A DNA stretch of 64,000 nucleotides from positions 1,550,001-1,614,000 of the forward strand of contig OZ345369.1 of NCBI GenBank assembly GCA_977006965.1. Reading direction: 5' to 3'. Positions within the stretch are counted from its first letter, which is position 1. Every line of letters starts with the position of its first letter. The notes beneath the pieces are model-generated. The model ran no database searches and was not told the origin of the DNA. It saw nothing but the letters and a program-made list of their open reading frames with translations. The stretch comes from Phymatolithon calcareum (taxonomy: Eukaryota; Rhodophyta; Florideophyceae; Hapalidiales). A program made the translations under genes and the position numbers. Below are positions 19,127-30,842 of the stretch, in pieces.

Positions 19127-19219
19127 CCGCTATCTCGCTCTAAGAACGTGTCAACGAACAATAACGCATTTTTACTCACATTCTGTACCCCCGTTTCCTT
19201 CCCATCACTGGCAAGTGCC

Positions 19220-20722
19220 TCAAAAAAAAGTATCAAAAGGGTCGATGCCGCGGAAAACAAAATCAAATATTGCCACCTCGCGTCCGTGTTCCACCTCGTG
19301 TTCCACCTCGTGCTCCACCTCGTGCTCTACCTCGTGCTCCACCTCGTGCTCCACCTCCTGCTCCACCTCCTGCTCCACCTCGTGCTCCACCTCGTGCTCC
19401 ACCTCCTGCTCCACCTCCTGCTCCACCTCGTGCTCTACCTCGTGCTCCACCTCGTGCTCTACCTCGTGATCCACCTCGTGCTCCACCTCATGCTCCCGCG
19501 CCGCTACCACTGCCACTCCACAAAACTCCTCCTCCGACCCCTCCACCTCAGACTCAATCCCTTCAAAACACTCTACCTCACTAACAACAAACTCAACCGC
19601 TACTTTTCCAACCTCCCCCTTGCCCCCAATGTCCACTCTTTGCCCCACTCGTTCATCACTGTCGAACATCCTCGGTACCACCGTCGCCTTCAGCTCCATA
19701 CCACTTGCCAGCAGTTTCAGCACGCTCAACCTTATCCCAGGCCGTCCCGAGTAACAAGACCCCGCTTCCTCCGACAACAACGCTTCCGCCTCATTCACCG
19801 GAAACAGAGGCACTTGCGGATAATTGAACCTCGCGAGGGCAAACGAAATTCCCCTGATAACCCCACGGGGCACTCGCTCCACCCCACCCATGTCGAACCG
19901 CGAAATACGTCTCTTCTCACAACATCCATAAAAACTGCTCCTCTCCGAAACAGGAGACGTCGGCGCGTAACCATACTCCCATTCCCCGCTCTCCTCTGCC
20001 CGTAGTGTTTCCAAAACTGAAACCCATTCCCACCTTACCAACGCTTCACGAACAACGCATTGTTCCACCTCTTCAAACCGTTCCTTCGACACATGACACC
20101 GCCAGTCCAAAGCTTTCAGAAAAGCTTCCTCCAGAACATTCACTTCTTCCACCGAAACCAGCCCAATAAATGCAAACTCCTTGTTAGACACCACACGATC
20201 TTCGTGCAACTTGGCCGCCACCACGAAGGCCGCCAACAGCAAACGGTGCGCATTTCCCCCATGCATGAATAGCTCCGGCTCATACAGCATTGTCTTGTCC
20301 AACAAGGCAACCATGACGATATAAACGGTGTTCGAAAACGTTGCGCTGAATGACAGAAGACGCGCAATGTAATCATGGATGGGCATTCGCGGCAGCCCAG
20401 CGCCTCTAAACACGCACTGCGCACGGGGGCACAGAGCGGCTGCAAATTGAGCCGCATAATATGCACGCTCGACTCCCGCGACACATAACTCAGGTTTCGG
20501 CGACGCATATGCCGCCTGCCTCATATCGAAAGCCCCGTTTTCCCGAGCAATTGCCGCTTGCTCCAACAACTTGTTCCCCCTCGCAACACGTGCCCCCAAC
20601 GCAGCCTGTAGTATGGAGCAAATCGTCGTAAGAGAGCATACCAGCCGTACCGGGTCTCGGTCACTGCCCGTCTCGCATGACACGGGCGACGATGGCAAGG
20701 TTTCCTCCATTTTCGAATGCAT
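19220..20722 (-). CDS. P-type (PHO80-like) cyclin, array copy 2
   Basis: 500 residues from the ATG at 20722. Apart from the repeat tail it is the same protein as copy 1, with Gly instead of Asp in the C-terminal FVFRGIDPFDTFF. It keeps Thr after ALLDK (as copy 1) where copies 3-5 have Ala. The tail has 17 four-residue repeats including four EQEV units in two pairs. The frame is intact and the TATA box at 20811-20819 is unchanged. The opposite strand is open in all frames across the minisatellite (19280-19495), which is a consequence of the repeat and not evidence for a plus-strand gene. Confidence 0.85.
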   Translation of the reverse strand: MHSKMEETLPSSPVSCETGSDRDPVRLVCSLTTICSILQAALGARVARGNKLLEQAAIARENGAFDMRQAAYASPKPELCVAGVERAYYAAQFAAALCPRAQCVFRGAGLPRMPIHDYIARLLSFSATFSNTVYIVMVALLDKTMLYEPELFMHGGNAHRLLLAAFVVAAKLHEDRVVSNKEFAFIGLVSVEEVNVLEEAFLKALDWRCHVSKERFEEVEQCVVREALVRWEWVSVLETLRAEESGEWEYGYAPTSPVSERSSFYGCCEKRRISRFDMGGVERVPRGVIRGISFALARFNYPQVPLFPVNEAEALLSEEAGSCYSGRPGIRLSVLKLLASGMELKATVVPRMFDSDERVGQRVDIGGKGEVGKVAVEFVVSEVECFEGIESEVEGSEEEFCGVAVVAAREHEVEHEVDHEVEHEVEHEVEHEVEQEVEQEVEHEVEHEVEQEVEQEVEHEVEHEVEHEVEHEVEHEVEHGREVAIFDFVFRGIDPFDTFF

Positions 20723-21483
20723 CTTGTGTTCCTCTTGTTTTTTTTCTTGTCTTTTTTTTGTTTTCTTCTTCTGTGTGTGTTCGGCAGAAAAACTGAAGAG
20801 ACATGGTCGGTATTTATAGGCGCGCCACAACGCCCATCGAACTGTTGCAACACGCCAGGTGCAATGCCGTGCCCAGCGCCATGCAAGAAACAGCCATTTT
20901 TGGTGCTCACCGCGCCCCCCGCCGCCAACCCCCGATACCCTGCACGTCGCCTGCCAATTTACGAATGCTGCGAAACAGTGCCGCTACCGCTTCGGGTATT
21001 TCGCGTCTCCCTCTTGTCACGCTAAATGCCGCCCCTGCCAACATCTCCCACACCACCCATATTCGTCTGCAAACATTGTGCGCGATCGACACGAAGTAGA
21101 AACGGAACAGTATGAGCAAATGGGCGTAAGATCATCACCGTGATGGTGTGTGACGCGGAAGTTTGCATTTGCATCGGTTCCGGTAAATTCGAGCATTTCA
21201 TGGGGTGCAGGTGTGCGATCGCAGTCGACGAAGCACGAATCGGATGCTGCATAGAGCCTCGAAGTTGCCGCCAATTTACGACTGCTGCGAAATGACACCG
21301 CGGTTTCTTCCTCCCGCCGCTGTCAACGCCCATTCTCGCGCCATCGAGTGCAAGCCGTATCACAGCCACTGGTTGTGTGGTCTAGTGCAATTGCGCGTCG
21401 ATGGTCAACATCGCAACTTGAGCGTGACCAAAAGTTGCTGTGCATTGAATTGGCATTTCAAGTATCGATCGATACTTGCAGCC

Positions 21484-21546
21484 GCACACGCAGACCGAAC
21501 GGTAGAGTCGGTGAAAAATTTGAGCTACCGTTCGGTCTGCGTGTGC
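21484..21546. repeat. Perfect 22-bp-arm hairpin in unit 2
   Basis: Arms 21484-21505 and 21525-21546, 19-nt spacer, no mismatch. A 20-bp palindrome at 21459-21478 (CAAGTATCGATCGATACTTG) precedes it by five bases. Confidence 0.9.
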
Positions 21547-21620
21547 AACGGTGAGGTGAATCATACAAACAAACGGATCTCAGATGTAGTTTTTAGTTCT
21601 GAAGCAACGCAGAATCGCCT

Positions 21621-22613
21621 CTAATGTGGCGAAATGATGGTGTCGGCGGGGTGCAGCGGACGTCGAAGCAGCGGAATAGGTGGAAGCCCATTTTTCGCAA
21701 GCCTCTTTTCACGTGCCACAATCCATGAGCGTCTCTCTTCAGCGCCGGTCAGGAGGAAGGTGGAGAAAATGGGTGAATGGGGCATCAGCTTTGTGCGGCA
21801 CGAAAGAGAGGTGTTGTTGACTAACATTGGGCCGTGCATGGTTGATTTGCAAGTGGAAAGTCCGCGGGAAGGCACAGGCCTGCTGCGAGGGGAACCGTGT
21901 AATATGCTCGCTGCACTCCGCCGACCGAGAGCTGAGGCACAGGGGAGGTATGTGCGGCGTTGGGGATGGCGAAACCGCCCAGTGTCACGTGCATGTACCG
22001 CCTGCTCCACCAACTTGTTGCCGCCAAAGCACCGGAATATGTGGAAGCCCATTTTTCGCAAGCCACTTTTCACGTTCCGCAATCCCTGAGCGTCTCTATT
22101 CCGCGCCGGTCAGGAGGAAGGTGGAGAAAATGGGTGAACAACGCATCAGCTTTATGGAGCACGAAAGAGAGGTGTTGTTTATTAACACTGGGCCGTCCAT
22201 GGTTGATTTGCAAATGGACAGTCCGCGGGAAGGCACAGGCCTGCAGCGAGCGGAAGCGTCTAATACGCCACTTTTCGCAGACATGCGGACACAAATAGGT
22301 TGAGATTGTAGAAAGGGGCTTTGTGCCATGGTCAACTGCCGATGCGGCTTTGGTGGACCTTGGCGCAAAGGCCCTTTTCTACGATGTTCAACGTATTTAC
22401 GTCCCGCATGTGTGCGAAAAGTGGCCTCGCTTCACTCCCGCGACCGAGAGCTGAGGCACAGGGGAGGTATGTGCGACGTTGACGATGGCGAAACCCTCCA
22501 GCGTCACGTGCATGTGCCGCCTGATCCACAAACTTGTTGCCTTTTTCTACTCGCCTACCCAACACTGCATGTAAAACGGCAGATATTGCCGCAAAATAGC
22601 ACACGAGACGCAC
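21621..22613 (-). pseudogene. Two decayed cyclin 5' fragments, unit 2
   Basis: The same two remnants as in unit 1, here contiguous because no LINE is inserted. The pre-insertion target TTGCCGCCAAAGCACCGGAA is intact at 22018-22037. Out of frame with one another and lacking the cyclin box. Confidence 0.7.
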
Positions 22614-23564
22614 CCCACGAGTGGAGGTGAAGGTGGAACCGTCGGGTGATAGATTGGTGAAGTAAAATTGGATGTCGCAATAGATTTGTTGCGGCTTATG
22701 TTATCTGTTCAAGTGCCGAACGAATGAAACGACCTTACAGTTGTCAAAGTAAGAACATTGAAAGTTGAATGATTCATGAGAAACGGTATTCACAAGGGAA
22801 TGAGTGTCACTCATTGAGTGAGCTTGGAGGGCAGCCGGTTTGTTAACTGTTGTGACTTGATTGCAGAAACCGGCGTCCGTATCAAGAAGAGGAGGAGGAA
22901 GAAGAATAAATCTTCGTTAAATGAAGATTTCTTCTTCTTCCCTCTCCTCCTCCTCTTCTTGACACGGACTTGGGTTTAAATGAAGATTTTTGTTTAAAAG
23001 TTAGTAACGCATCTGCAGAACGTCCGTATGAAGAGGGTCGGTCCTTGACTTCGAGGTACCTTGTTTTCCCTACTACCTCCATAGCTACCAGGGGACGCAA
23101 TACATGATGATGGTGATACATCGATAGTGTCATGAGCACGATGGTGAGGTTGAGTACTAAAGAGTCCTCTACGTATTAATCCACTTGTGCAAGGTAGTCC
23201 ACCGCCAATGCAGAGCTTGGAGAGTACCAAGACATATAGCAGTGCGTGGGAAATTGGGGGGACAGGAGGAAGAAGAAGAAGAAGGAGAAGAAAGTTAGAA
23301 TTTTATTTAAGAGTTACCAACGCATCTGGTGAAGCAATTTCTAAGTTACATCCGCGCTGATTCACATTACGATCTATGACACTTGAGTTCAATACTGTAA
23401 TCGGAGAGTCAGAAGCGTGGGAATTGCCGATCTTACTCCATATTTTGGACAGCGCCACGGATTTGGCATGGACAGGGCACAAGGCGCAGAGTGTCAGAGA
23501 AAACCGCTCCGCTCCTTCGTCATCGCGTGCATAGTTTTTCGGACGGCCGCTATCTCGCTCTAAG

Positions 23565-23729
23565 AAGAAGAAAGGTAAATTTTTATTTAAAAGTTACCAA
23601 TGCATCTGCTGACGCTTGGGGCAACTTTCCTAGTGCCAAGACGTTTTGGCTGAATTCTGTCTATGGAAGAGTTCCTTTTCTTGTTGGTGTAACACGATTC
23701 AGTGGACTACGAAAACCCACCTCTGGTCT
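23565..23729 (-). mobile_element. SINE-like element, unit 2
   Basis: Same insertion and same 18-bp duplication as in unit 1 (flanks 23547-23564 and 23730-23747). Confidence 0.85.
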
Positions 23730-23822
23730 CCGCTATCTCGCTCTAAGAACGTGTCAACGAACAATAACGCATTTTTACTCACATTCTGTACCCCCGTTTC
23801 CTTCCCATCACTGGCAAGTGCC

Positions 23823-25325
23823 TCAAAAAAAAGTATCAAAAGGGTCGATGCCGCGGAAAACAAAATCAAATATTGCCACCTCGCGTCCGTGTTCCACCTC
23901 GTGTTCCACCTCGTGCTCCACCTCGTGCTCTACCTCGTGCTCCACCTCGTGCTCCACCTCCTGCTCCACCTCCTGCTCCACCTCGTGCTCCACCTCGTGC
24001 TCCACCTCCTGCTCCACCTCCTGCTCCACCTCGTGCTCTACCTCGTGCTCCACCTCGTGCTCTACCTCGTGATCCACCTCGTGCTCCACCTCATGCTCCC
24101 GCGCCGCTACCACTGCCACTCCACAAAACTCCTCCTCCGACCCCTCCACCTCAGACTCAATCCCTTCAAAACACTCTACCTCACTAACAACAAACTCAAC
24201 CGCTACTTTTCCAACCTCCCCCTTGCCCCCAATGTCCACTCTTTGCCCCACTCGTTCATCACTGTCGAACATCCTCGGTACCACCGTCGCCTTCAGCTCC
24301 ATACCACTTGCCAGCAGTTTCAGCACGCTCAACCTTATCCCAGGCCGTCCCGAGTAACAAGACCCCGCTTCCTCCGACAACAACGCTTCCGCCTCATTCA
24401 CCGGAAACAGAGGCACTTGCGGATAATTGAACCTCGCGAGGGCAAACGAAATTCCCCTGATAACCCCACGGGGCACTCGCTCCACCCCACCCATGTCGAA
24501 CCGCGAAATACGTCTCTTCTCACAACATCCATAAAAACTGCTCCTCTCCGAAACAGGAGACGTCGGCGCGTAACCATACTCCCATTCCCCGCTCTCCTCT
24601 GCCCGTAGTGTTTCCAAAACTGAAACCCATTCCCACCTTACCAACGCTTCACGAACAACGCATTGTTCCACCTCTTCAAACCGTTCCTTCGACACATGAC
24701 ACCGCCAGTCCAAAGCTTTCAGAAAAGCTTCCTCCAGAACATTCACTTCTTCCACCGAAACCAGCCCAATAAATGCAAACTCCTTGTTAGACACCACACG
24801 ATCTTCGTGCAACTTGGCCGCCACCACGAAGGCCGCCAACAGCAAACGGTGCGCATTTCCCCCATGCATGAATAGCTCCGGCTCATACAGCATTGCCTTG
24901 TCCAACAAGGCAACCATGACGATATAAACGGTGTTCGAAAACGTTGCGCTGAATGACAGAAGACGCGCAATGTAATCATGGATGGGCATTCGCGGCAGCC
25001 CAGCGCCTCTAAACACGCACTGCGCACGGGGGCACAGAGCGGCTGCAAATTGAGCCGCATAATATGCACGCTCGACTCCCGCGACACATAACTCAGGTTT
25101 CGGCGACGCATATGCCGCCTGCCTCATATCGAAAGCCCCGTTTTCCCGAGCAATTGCCGCTTGCTCCAACAACTTGTTCCCCCTCGCAACACGTGCCCCC
25201 AACGCAGCCTGTAGTATGGAGCAAATCGTCGTAAGAGAGCATACCAGCCGTACCGGGTCTCGGTCACTGCCCGTCTCGCATGACACGGGCGACGATGGCA
25301 AGGTTTCCTCCATTTTCGAATGCAT
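23823..25325 (-). CDS. P-type (PHO80-like) cyclin, array copy 3
   Basis: 500 residues, intact. It differs from copy 2 by Ala for Thr in the LLDKAMLYEP segment of the cyclin box (GCC/GTC change near 24897), a site that faces no recognised catalytic role. The 17-repeat EHEV tail is identical to copy 2. TATA box at 25414-25422. Confidence 0.85.
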   Translation of the reverse strand: MHSKMEETLPSSPVSCETGSDRDPVRLVCSLTTICSILQAALGARVARGNKLLEQAAIARENGAFDMRQAAYASPKPELCVAGVERAYYAAQFAAALCPRAQCVFRGAGLPRMPIHDYIARLLSFSATFSNTVYIVMVALLDKAMLYEPELFMHGGNAHRLLLAAFVVAAKLHEDRVVSNKEFAFIGLVSVEEVNVLEEAFLKALDWRCHVSKERFEEVEQCVVREALVRWEWVSVLETLRAEESGEWEYGYAPTSPVSERSSFYGCCEKRRISRFDMGGVERVPRGVIRGISFALARFNYPQVPLFPVNEAEALLSEEAGSCYSGRPGIRLSVLKLLASGMELKATVVPRMFDSDERVGQRVDIGGKGEVGKVAVEFVVSEVECFEGIESEVEGSEEEFCGVAVVAAREHEVEHEVDHEVEHEVEHEVEHEVEQEVEQEVEHEVEHEVEQEVEQEVEHEVEHEVEHEVEHEVEHEVEHGREVAIFDFVFRGIDPFDTFF

Positions 25326-26086
25326 CTTGTGTTCCTCTTGTTTTTTTTCTTGTCTTTTTTTTGTTTTCTTCTTCTGTGTGTGTTCGGCAGAAAAACTGAA
25401 GAGACATGGTCGGTATTTATAGGCGCGCCACAACGCCCATCGAACTGTTGCAACACGCCAGGTGCAATGCCGTGCCCAGCGCCATGCAAGAAACAGCCAT
25501 TTTTGGTGCTCACCGCGCCCCCCGCCGCCAACCCCCGATACCCTGCACGTCGCCTGCCAATTTACGAATGCTGCGAAACAGTGCCGCTACCGCTTCGGGT
25601 ATTTCGCGTCTCCCTCTTGTCACGCTAAATGCCGCCCCTGCCAACATCTCCCACACCACCCATATTCGTCTGCAAACATTGTGCGCGATCGACACGAAGT
25701 AGAAACGGAACAGTATGAGCAAATGGGCGTAAGATCATCACCGTGATGGTGTGTGACGCGGAAGTTTGCATTTGCATCGGTTCCGGTAAATTCGAGCATT
25801 TCATGGGGTGCAGGTGTGCGATCGCAGTCGACGAAGCACGAATCGGATGCTGCATAGAGCCTCGAAGTTGCCGCCAATTTACGACTGCTGCGAAATGACA
25901 CCGCGGTTTCTTCCTCCCGCCGCTGTCAACGCCCATTCTCGCGCCATCGAGTGCAAGCCGTATCACAGCCACTGGTTGTGTGGTCTAGTGCAATTGCGCG
26001 TCGATGGTCAACATCGCAACTTGAGCGTGACCAAAAGTTGCTGTGCATTGAATTGGCATTTCAAGTATCGATCGATACTTGCAGCC

Positions 26087-26149
26087 GCACACGCAGACCG
26101 AACGGTAGAGTCGGTGAAAAATTTGAGCTACCGTTCGGTCTGCGTGTGC
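26087..26149. repeat. Perfect 22-bp-arm hairpin in unit 3
   Basis: Identical to the unit 2 hairpin. Confidence 0.9.
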
Positions 26150-26223
26150 AACGGTGAGGTGAATCATACAAACAAACGGATCTCAGATGTAGTTTTTAGT
26201 TCTGAAGCAACGCAGAATCGCCT

Positions 26224-27216
26224 CTAATGTGGCGAAATGATGGTGTCGGCGGGGTGCAGCGGACGTCGAAGCAGCGGAATAGGTGGAAGCCCATTTTTCG
26301 CAAGCCTCTTTTCACGTGCCACAATCCATGAGCGTCTCTCTTCAGCGCCGGTCAGGAGGAAGGTGGAGAAAATGGGTGAATGGGGCATCAGCTTTGTGCG
26401 GCACGAAAGAGAGGTGTTGTTGACTAACATTGGGCCGTGCATGGTTGATTTGCAAGTGGAAAGTCCGCGGGAAGGCACAGGCCTGCTGCGAGGGGAACCG
26501 TGTAATATGCTCGCTGCACTCCGCCGACCGAGAGCTGAGGCACAGGGGAGGTATGTGCGGCGTTGGGGATGGCGAAACCGCCCAGTGTCACGTGCATGTA
26601 CCGCCTGCTCCACCAACTTGTTGCCGCCAAAGCACCGGAATATGTGGAAGCCCATTTTTCGCAAGCCACTTTTCACGTTCCGCAATCCCTGAGCGTCTCT
26701 ATTCCGCGCCGGTCAGGAGGAAGGTGGAGAAAATGGGTGAACAACGCATCAGCTTTATGGAGCACGAAAGAGAGGTGTTGTTTATTAACACTGGGCCGTC
26801 CATGGTTGATTTGCAAATGGACAGTCCGCGGGAAGGCACAGGCCTGCAGCGAGCGGAAGCGTCTAATACGCCACTTTTCGCAGACATGCGGACACAAATA
26901 GGTTGAGATTGTAGAAAGGGGCTTTGTGCCATGGTCAACTGCCGATGCGGCTTTGGTGGACCTTGGCGCAAAGGCCCTTTTCTACGATGTTCAACGTATT
27001 TACGTCCCGCATGTGTGCGAAAAGTGGCCTCGCTTCACTCCCGCGACCGAGAGCTGAGGCACAGGGGAGGTATGTGCGACGTTGACGATGGCGAAACCCT
27101 CCAGCGTCACGTGCATGTGCCGCCTGATCCACAAACTTGTTGCCTTTTTCTACTCGCCTACCCAACACTGCATGTAAAACGGCAGATATTGCCGCAAAAT
27201 AGCACACGAGACGCAC
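26224..27216 (-). pseudogene. Two decayed cyclin 5' fragments, unit 3
   Basis: Base-for-base counterpart of the unit 2 remnants at the 4603-bp period. Confidence 0.7.
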
Positions 27217-28167
27217 CCCACGAGTGGAGGTGAAGGTGGAACCGTCGGGTGATAGATTGGTGAAGTAAAATTGGATGTCGCAATAGATTTGTTGCGGCTT
27301 ATGTTATCTGTTCAAGTGCCGAACGAATGAAACGACCTTACAGTTGTCAAAGTAAGAACATTGAAAGTTGAATGATTCATGAGAAACGGTATTCACAAGG
27401 GAATGAGTGTCACTCATTGAGTGAGCTTGGAGGGCAGCCGGTTTGTTAACTGTTGTGACTTGATTGCAGAAACCGGCGTCCGTATCAAGAAGAGGAGGAG
27501 GAAGAAGAATAAATCTTCGTTAAATGAAGATTTCTTCTTCTTCCCTCTCCTCCTCCTCTTCTTGACACGGACTTGGGTTTAAATGAAGATTTTTGTTTAA
27601 AAGTTAGTAACGCATCTGCAGAACGTCCGTATGAAGAGGGTCGGTCCTTGACTTCGAGGTACCTTGTTTTCCCTACTACCTCCATAGCTACCAGGGGACG
27701 CAATACATGATGATGGTGATACATCGATAGTGTCATGAGCACGATGGTGAGGTTGAGTACTAAAGAGTCCTCTACGTATTAATCCACTTGTGCAAGGTAG
27801 TCCACCGCCAATGCAGAGCTTGGAGAGTACCAAGACATATAGCAGTGCGTGGGAAATTGGGGGGACAGGAGGAAGAAGAAGAAGAAGGAGAAGAAAGTTA
27901 GAATTTTATTTAAGAGTTACCAACGCATCTGGTGAAGCAATTTCTAAGTTACATCCGCGCTGATTCACATTACGATCTATGACACTTGAGTTCAATACTG
28001 TAATCGGAGAGTCAGAAGCGTGGGAATTGCCGATCTTACTCCATATTTTGGACAGCGCCACGGATTTGGCATGGACAGGGCACAAGGCGCAGAGTGTCAG
28101 AGAAAACCGCTCCGCTCCTTCGTCATCGCGTGCATAGTTTTTCGGACGGCCGCTATCTCGCTCTAAG

Positions 28168-28332
28168 AAGAAGAAAGGTAAATTTTTATTTAAAAGTTAC
28201 CAATGCATCTGCTGACGCTTGGGGCAACTTTCCTAGTGCCAAGACGTTTTGGCTGAATTCTGTCTATGGAAGAGTTCCTTTTCTTGTTGGTGTAACACGA
28301 TTCAGTGGACTACGAAAACCCACCTCTGGTCT
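28168..28332 (-). mobile_element. SINE-like element, unit 3
   Basis: Same insertion and 18-bp duplication as in units 1 and 2. Confidence 0.85.
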
Positions 28333-28425
28333 CCGCTATCTCGCTCTAAGAACGTGTCAACGAACAATAACGCATTTTTACTCACATTCTGTACCCCCGT
28401 TTCCTTCCCATCACTGGCAAGTGCC

Positions 28426-29928
28426 TCAAAAAAAAGTATCAAAAGGGTCGATGCCGCGGAAAACAAAATCAAATATTGCCACCTCGCGTCCGTGTTCCAC
28501 CTCGTGTTCCACCTCGTGCTCCACCTCGTGCTCTACCTCGTGCTCCACCTCGTGCTCCACCTCCTGCTCCACCTCCTGCTCCACCTCGTGCTCCACCTCG
28601 TGCTCCACCTCCTGCTCCACCTCCTGCTCCACCTCGTGCTCTACCTCGTGCTCCACCTCGTGCTCTACCTCGTGATCCACCTCGTGCTCCACCTCATGCT
28701 CCCGCGCCGCTACCACTGCCACTCCACAAAACTCCTCCTCCGACCCCTCCACCTCAGACTCAATCCCTTCAAAACACTCTACCTCACTAACAACAAACTC
28801 AACCGCTACTTTTCCAACCTCCCCCTTGCCCCCAATGTCCACTCTTTGCCCCACTCGTTCATCACTGTCGAACATCCTCGGTACCACCGTCGCCTTCAGC
28901 TCCATACCACTTGCCAGCAGTTTCAGCACGCTCAACCTTATCCCAGGCCGTCCCGAGTAACAAGACCCCGCTTCCTCCGACAACAACGCTTCCGCCTCAT
29001 TCACCGGAAACAGAGGCACTTGCGGATAATTGAACCTCGCGAGGGCAAACGAAATTCCCCTGATAACCCCACGGGGCACTCGCTCCACCCCACCCATGTC
29101 GAACCGCGAAATACGTCTCTTCTCACAACATCCATAAAAACTGCTCCTCTCCGAAACAGGAGACGTCGGCGCGTAACCATACTCCCATTCCCCGCTCTCC
29201 TCTGCCCGTAGTGTTTCCAAAACTGAAACCCATTCCCACCTTACCAACGCTTCACGAACAACGCATTGTTCCACCTCTTCAAACCGTTCCTTCGACACAT
29301 GACACCGCCAGTCCAAAGCTTTCAGAAAAGCTTCCTCCAGAACATTCACTTCTTCCACCGAAACCAGCCCAATAAATGCAAACTCCTTGTTAGACACCAC
29401 ACGATCTTCGTGCAACTTGGCCGCCACCACGAAGGCCGCCAACAGCAAACGGTGCGCATTTCCCCCATGCATGAATAGCTCCGGCTCATACAGCATTGCC
29501 TTGTCCAACAAGGCAACCATGACGATATAAACGGTGTTCGAAAACGTTGCGCTGAATGACAGAAGACGCGCAATGTAATCATGGATGGGCATTCGCGGCA
29601 GCCCAGCGCCTCTAAACACGCACTGCGCACGGGGGCACAGAGCGGCTGCAAATTGAGCCGCATAATATGCACGCTCGACTCCCGCGACACATAACTCAGG
29701 TTTCGGCGACGCATATGCCGCCTGCCTCATATCGAAAGCCCCGTTTTCCCGAGCAATTGCCGCTTGCTCCAACAACTTGTTCCCCCTCGCAACACGTGCC
29801 CCCAACGCAGCCTGTAGTATGGAGCAAATCGTCGTAAGAGAGCATACCAGCCGTACCGGGTCTCGGTCACTGCCCGTCTCGCATGACACGGGCGACGATG
29901 GCAAGGTTTCCTCCATTTTCGAATGCAT
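28426..29928 (-). CDS. P-type (PHO80-like) cyclin, array copy 4
   Basis: 500 residues, identical in translation to copy 3 (Ala variant, 17-repeat tail). TATA box at 30017-30025. The intergenic part of this unit has a 16-bp net gain relative to units 2 and 3, made of a longer CATCATGATGG stretch near 30344 and a CTATGATAG insertion near 30468. Confidence 0.85.
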   Translation of the reverse strand: MHSKMEETLPSSPVSCETGSDRDPVRLVCSLTTICSILQAALGARVARGNKLLEQAAIARENGAFDMRQAAYASPKPELCVAGVERAYYAAQFAAALCPRAQCVFRGAGLPRMPIHDYIARLLSFSATFSNTVYIVMVALLDKAMLYEPELFMHGGNAHRLLLAAFVVAAKLHEDRVVSNKEFAFIGLVSVEEVNVLEEAFLKALDWRCHVSKERFEEVEQCVVREALVRWEWVSVLETLRAEESGEWEYGYAPTSPVSERSSFYGCCEKRRISRFDMGGVERVPRGVIRGISFALARFNYPQVPLFPVNEAEALLSEEAGSCYSGRPGIRLSVLKLLASGMELKATVVPRMFDSDERVGQRVDIGGKGEVGKVAVEFVVSEVECFEGIESEVEGSEEEFCGVAVVAAREHEVEHEVDHEVEHEVEHEVEHEVEQEVEQEVEHEVEHEVEQEVEQEVEHEVEHEVEHEVEHEVEHEVEHGREVAIFDFVFRGIDPFDTFF

Positions 29929-30705
29929 CTTGTGTTCCTCTTGTTTTTTTTCTTGTCTTTTTTTTGTTTTCTTCTTCTGTGTGTGTTCGGCAGAAAAACT
30001 GAAGAGACATGGTCGGTATTTATAGGCGCGCCACAACGCCCATCGAACTGTTGCAACACGCCAGGTGCAATGCCGTGCCCAGCGCCATGCAAGAAACAGC
30101 CATTTTTGGTGCTCACCGCGCCCCCCGCCGCCAACCCCCGATACCCTGCACGTCGCCTGCCAATTTACGAATGCTGCGAAACAGTGCCGCTACCGCTTCG
30201 GGTATTTCGCGTCTCCCTCTTGTCACGCTAAATGCCGCCCCTGCCAACATCTCCCACACCACCCATATTCGTCTGCAAACATTGTGCGCAATCGACACGA
30301 AGTAGAAACGGAACAGTATGAGCAAATGGGCGTAAGATCATCACCATCATGATGGTGATGGTGTGTGACGCGGAAGTTTGCATTTGCATCGGTTCCGGTA
30401 AATTCGAGCATTTCATGGAGTCCAGGTGTGCGATCGCAGTCGACGAAGCACGAATCGGATGCTGCATCTATGATAGAGCCTCGAAGTTGCCGCCAATTTA
30501 CGACTGCTGCGAAATGACACCGCGGTTTCTTCCTCCCGCCGCTGTCAACGCCCATTCTCGCGCCATCGAGTGCAAGCCGTATCACAGCCACTGGTTGTGT
30601 GGTCTAGTGCAATTGCGCGTCGATGGTCAACATCGCAACTTGAGCGTGACCAAAAGTTGCTGTGCATTGAATTGGCATTTCAAGTATCGATCGATACTTG
30701 CAGCC

Positions 30706-30768
30706 GCACACGCAGACCGAACGGTAGAGTCGGTGAAAAATTTGAGCTACCGTTCGGTCTGCGTGTGC
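30706..30768. repeat. Perfect 22-bp-arm hairpin in unit 4
   Basis: Identical to the unit 2 hairpin. Confidence 0.9.
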
Positions 30769-30842
30769 AACGGTGAGGTGAATCATACAAACAAACGGAT
30801 CTCAGATGTAGTTTTTAGTTCTGAAGCAACGCAGAATCGCCT

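Noticed and set aside
18888-20005. Long plus-strand frames encoding TSCS, VLHL or APPR repeats over the cyclin tail (also in every other unit)
   Set aside because: They are opposite-strand readings of the 12-bp minisatellite and the cyclin coding region; a period divisible by three keeps all frames open. No domain and no upstream promoter support them.
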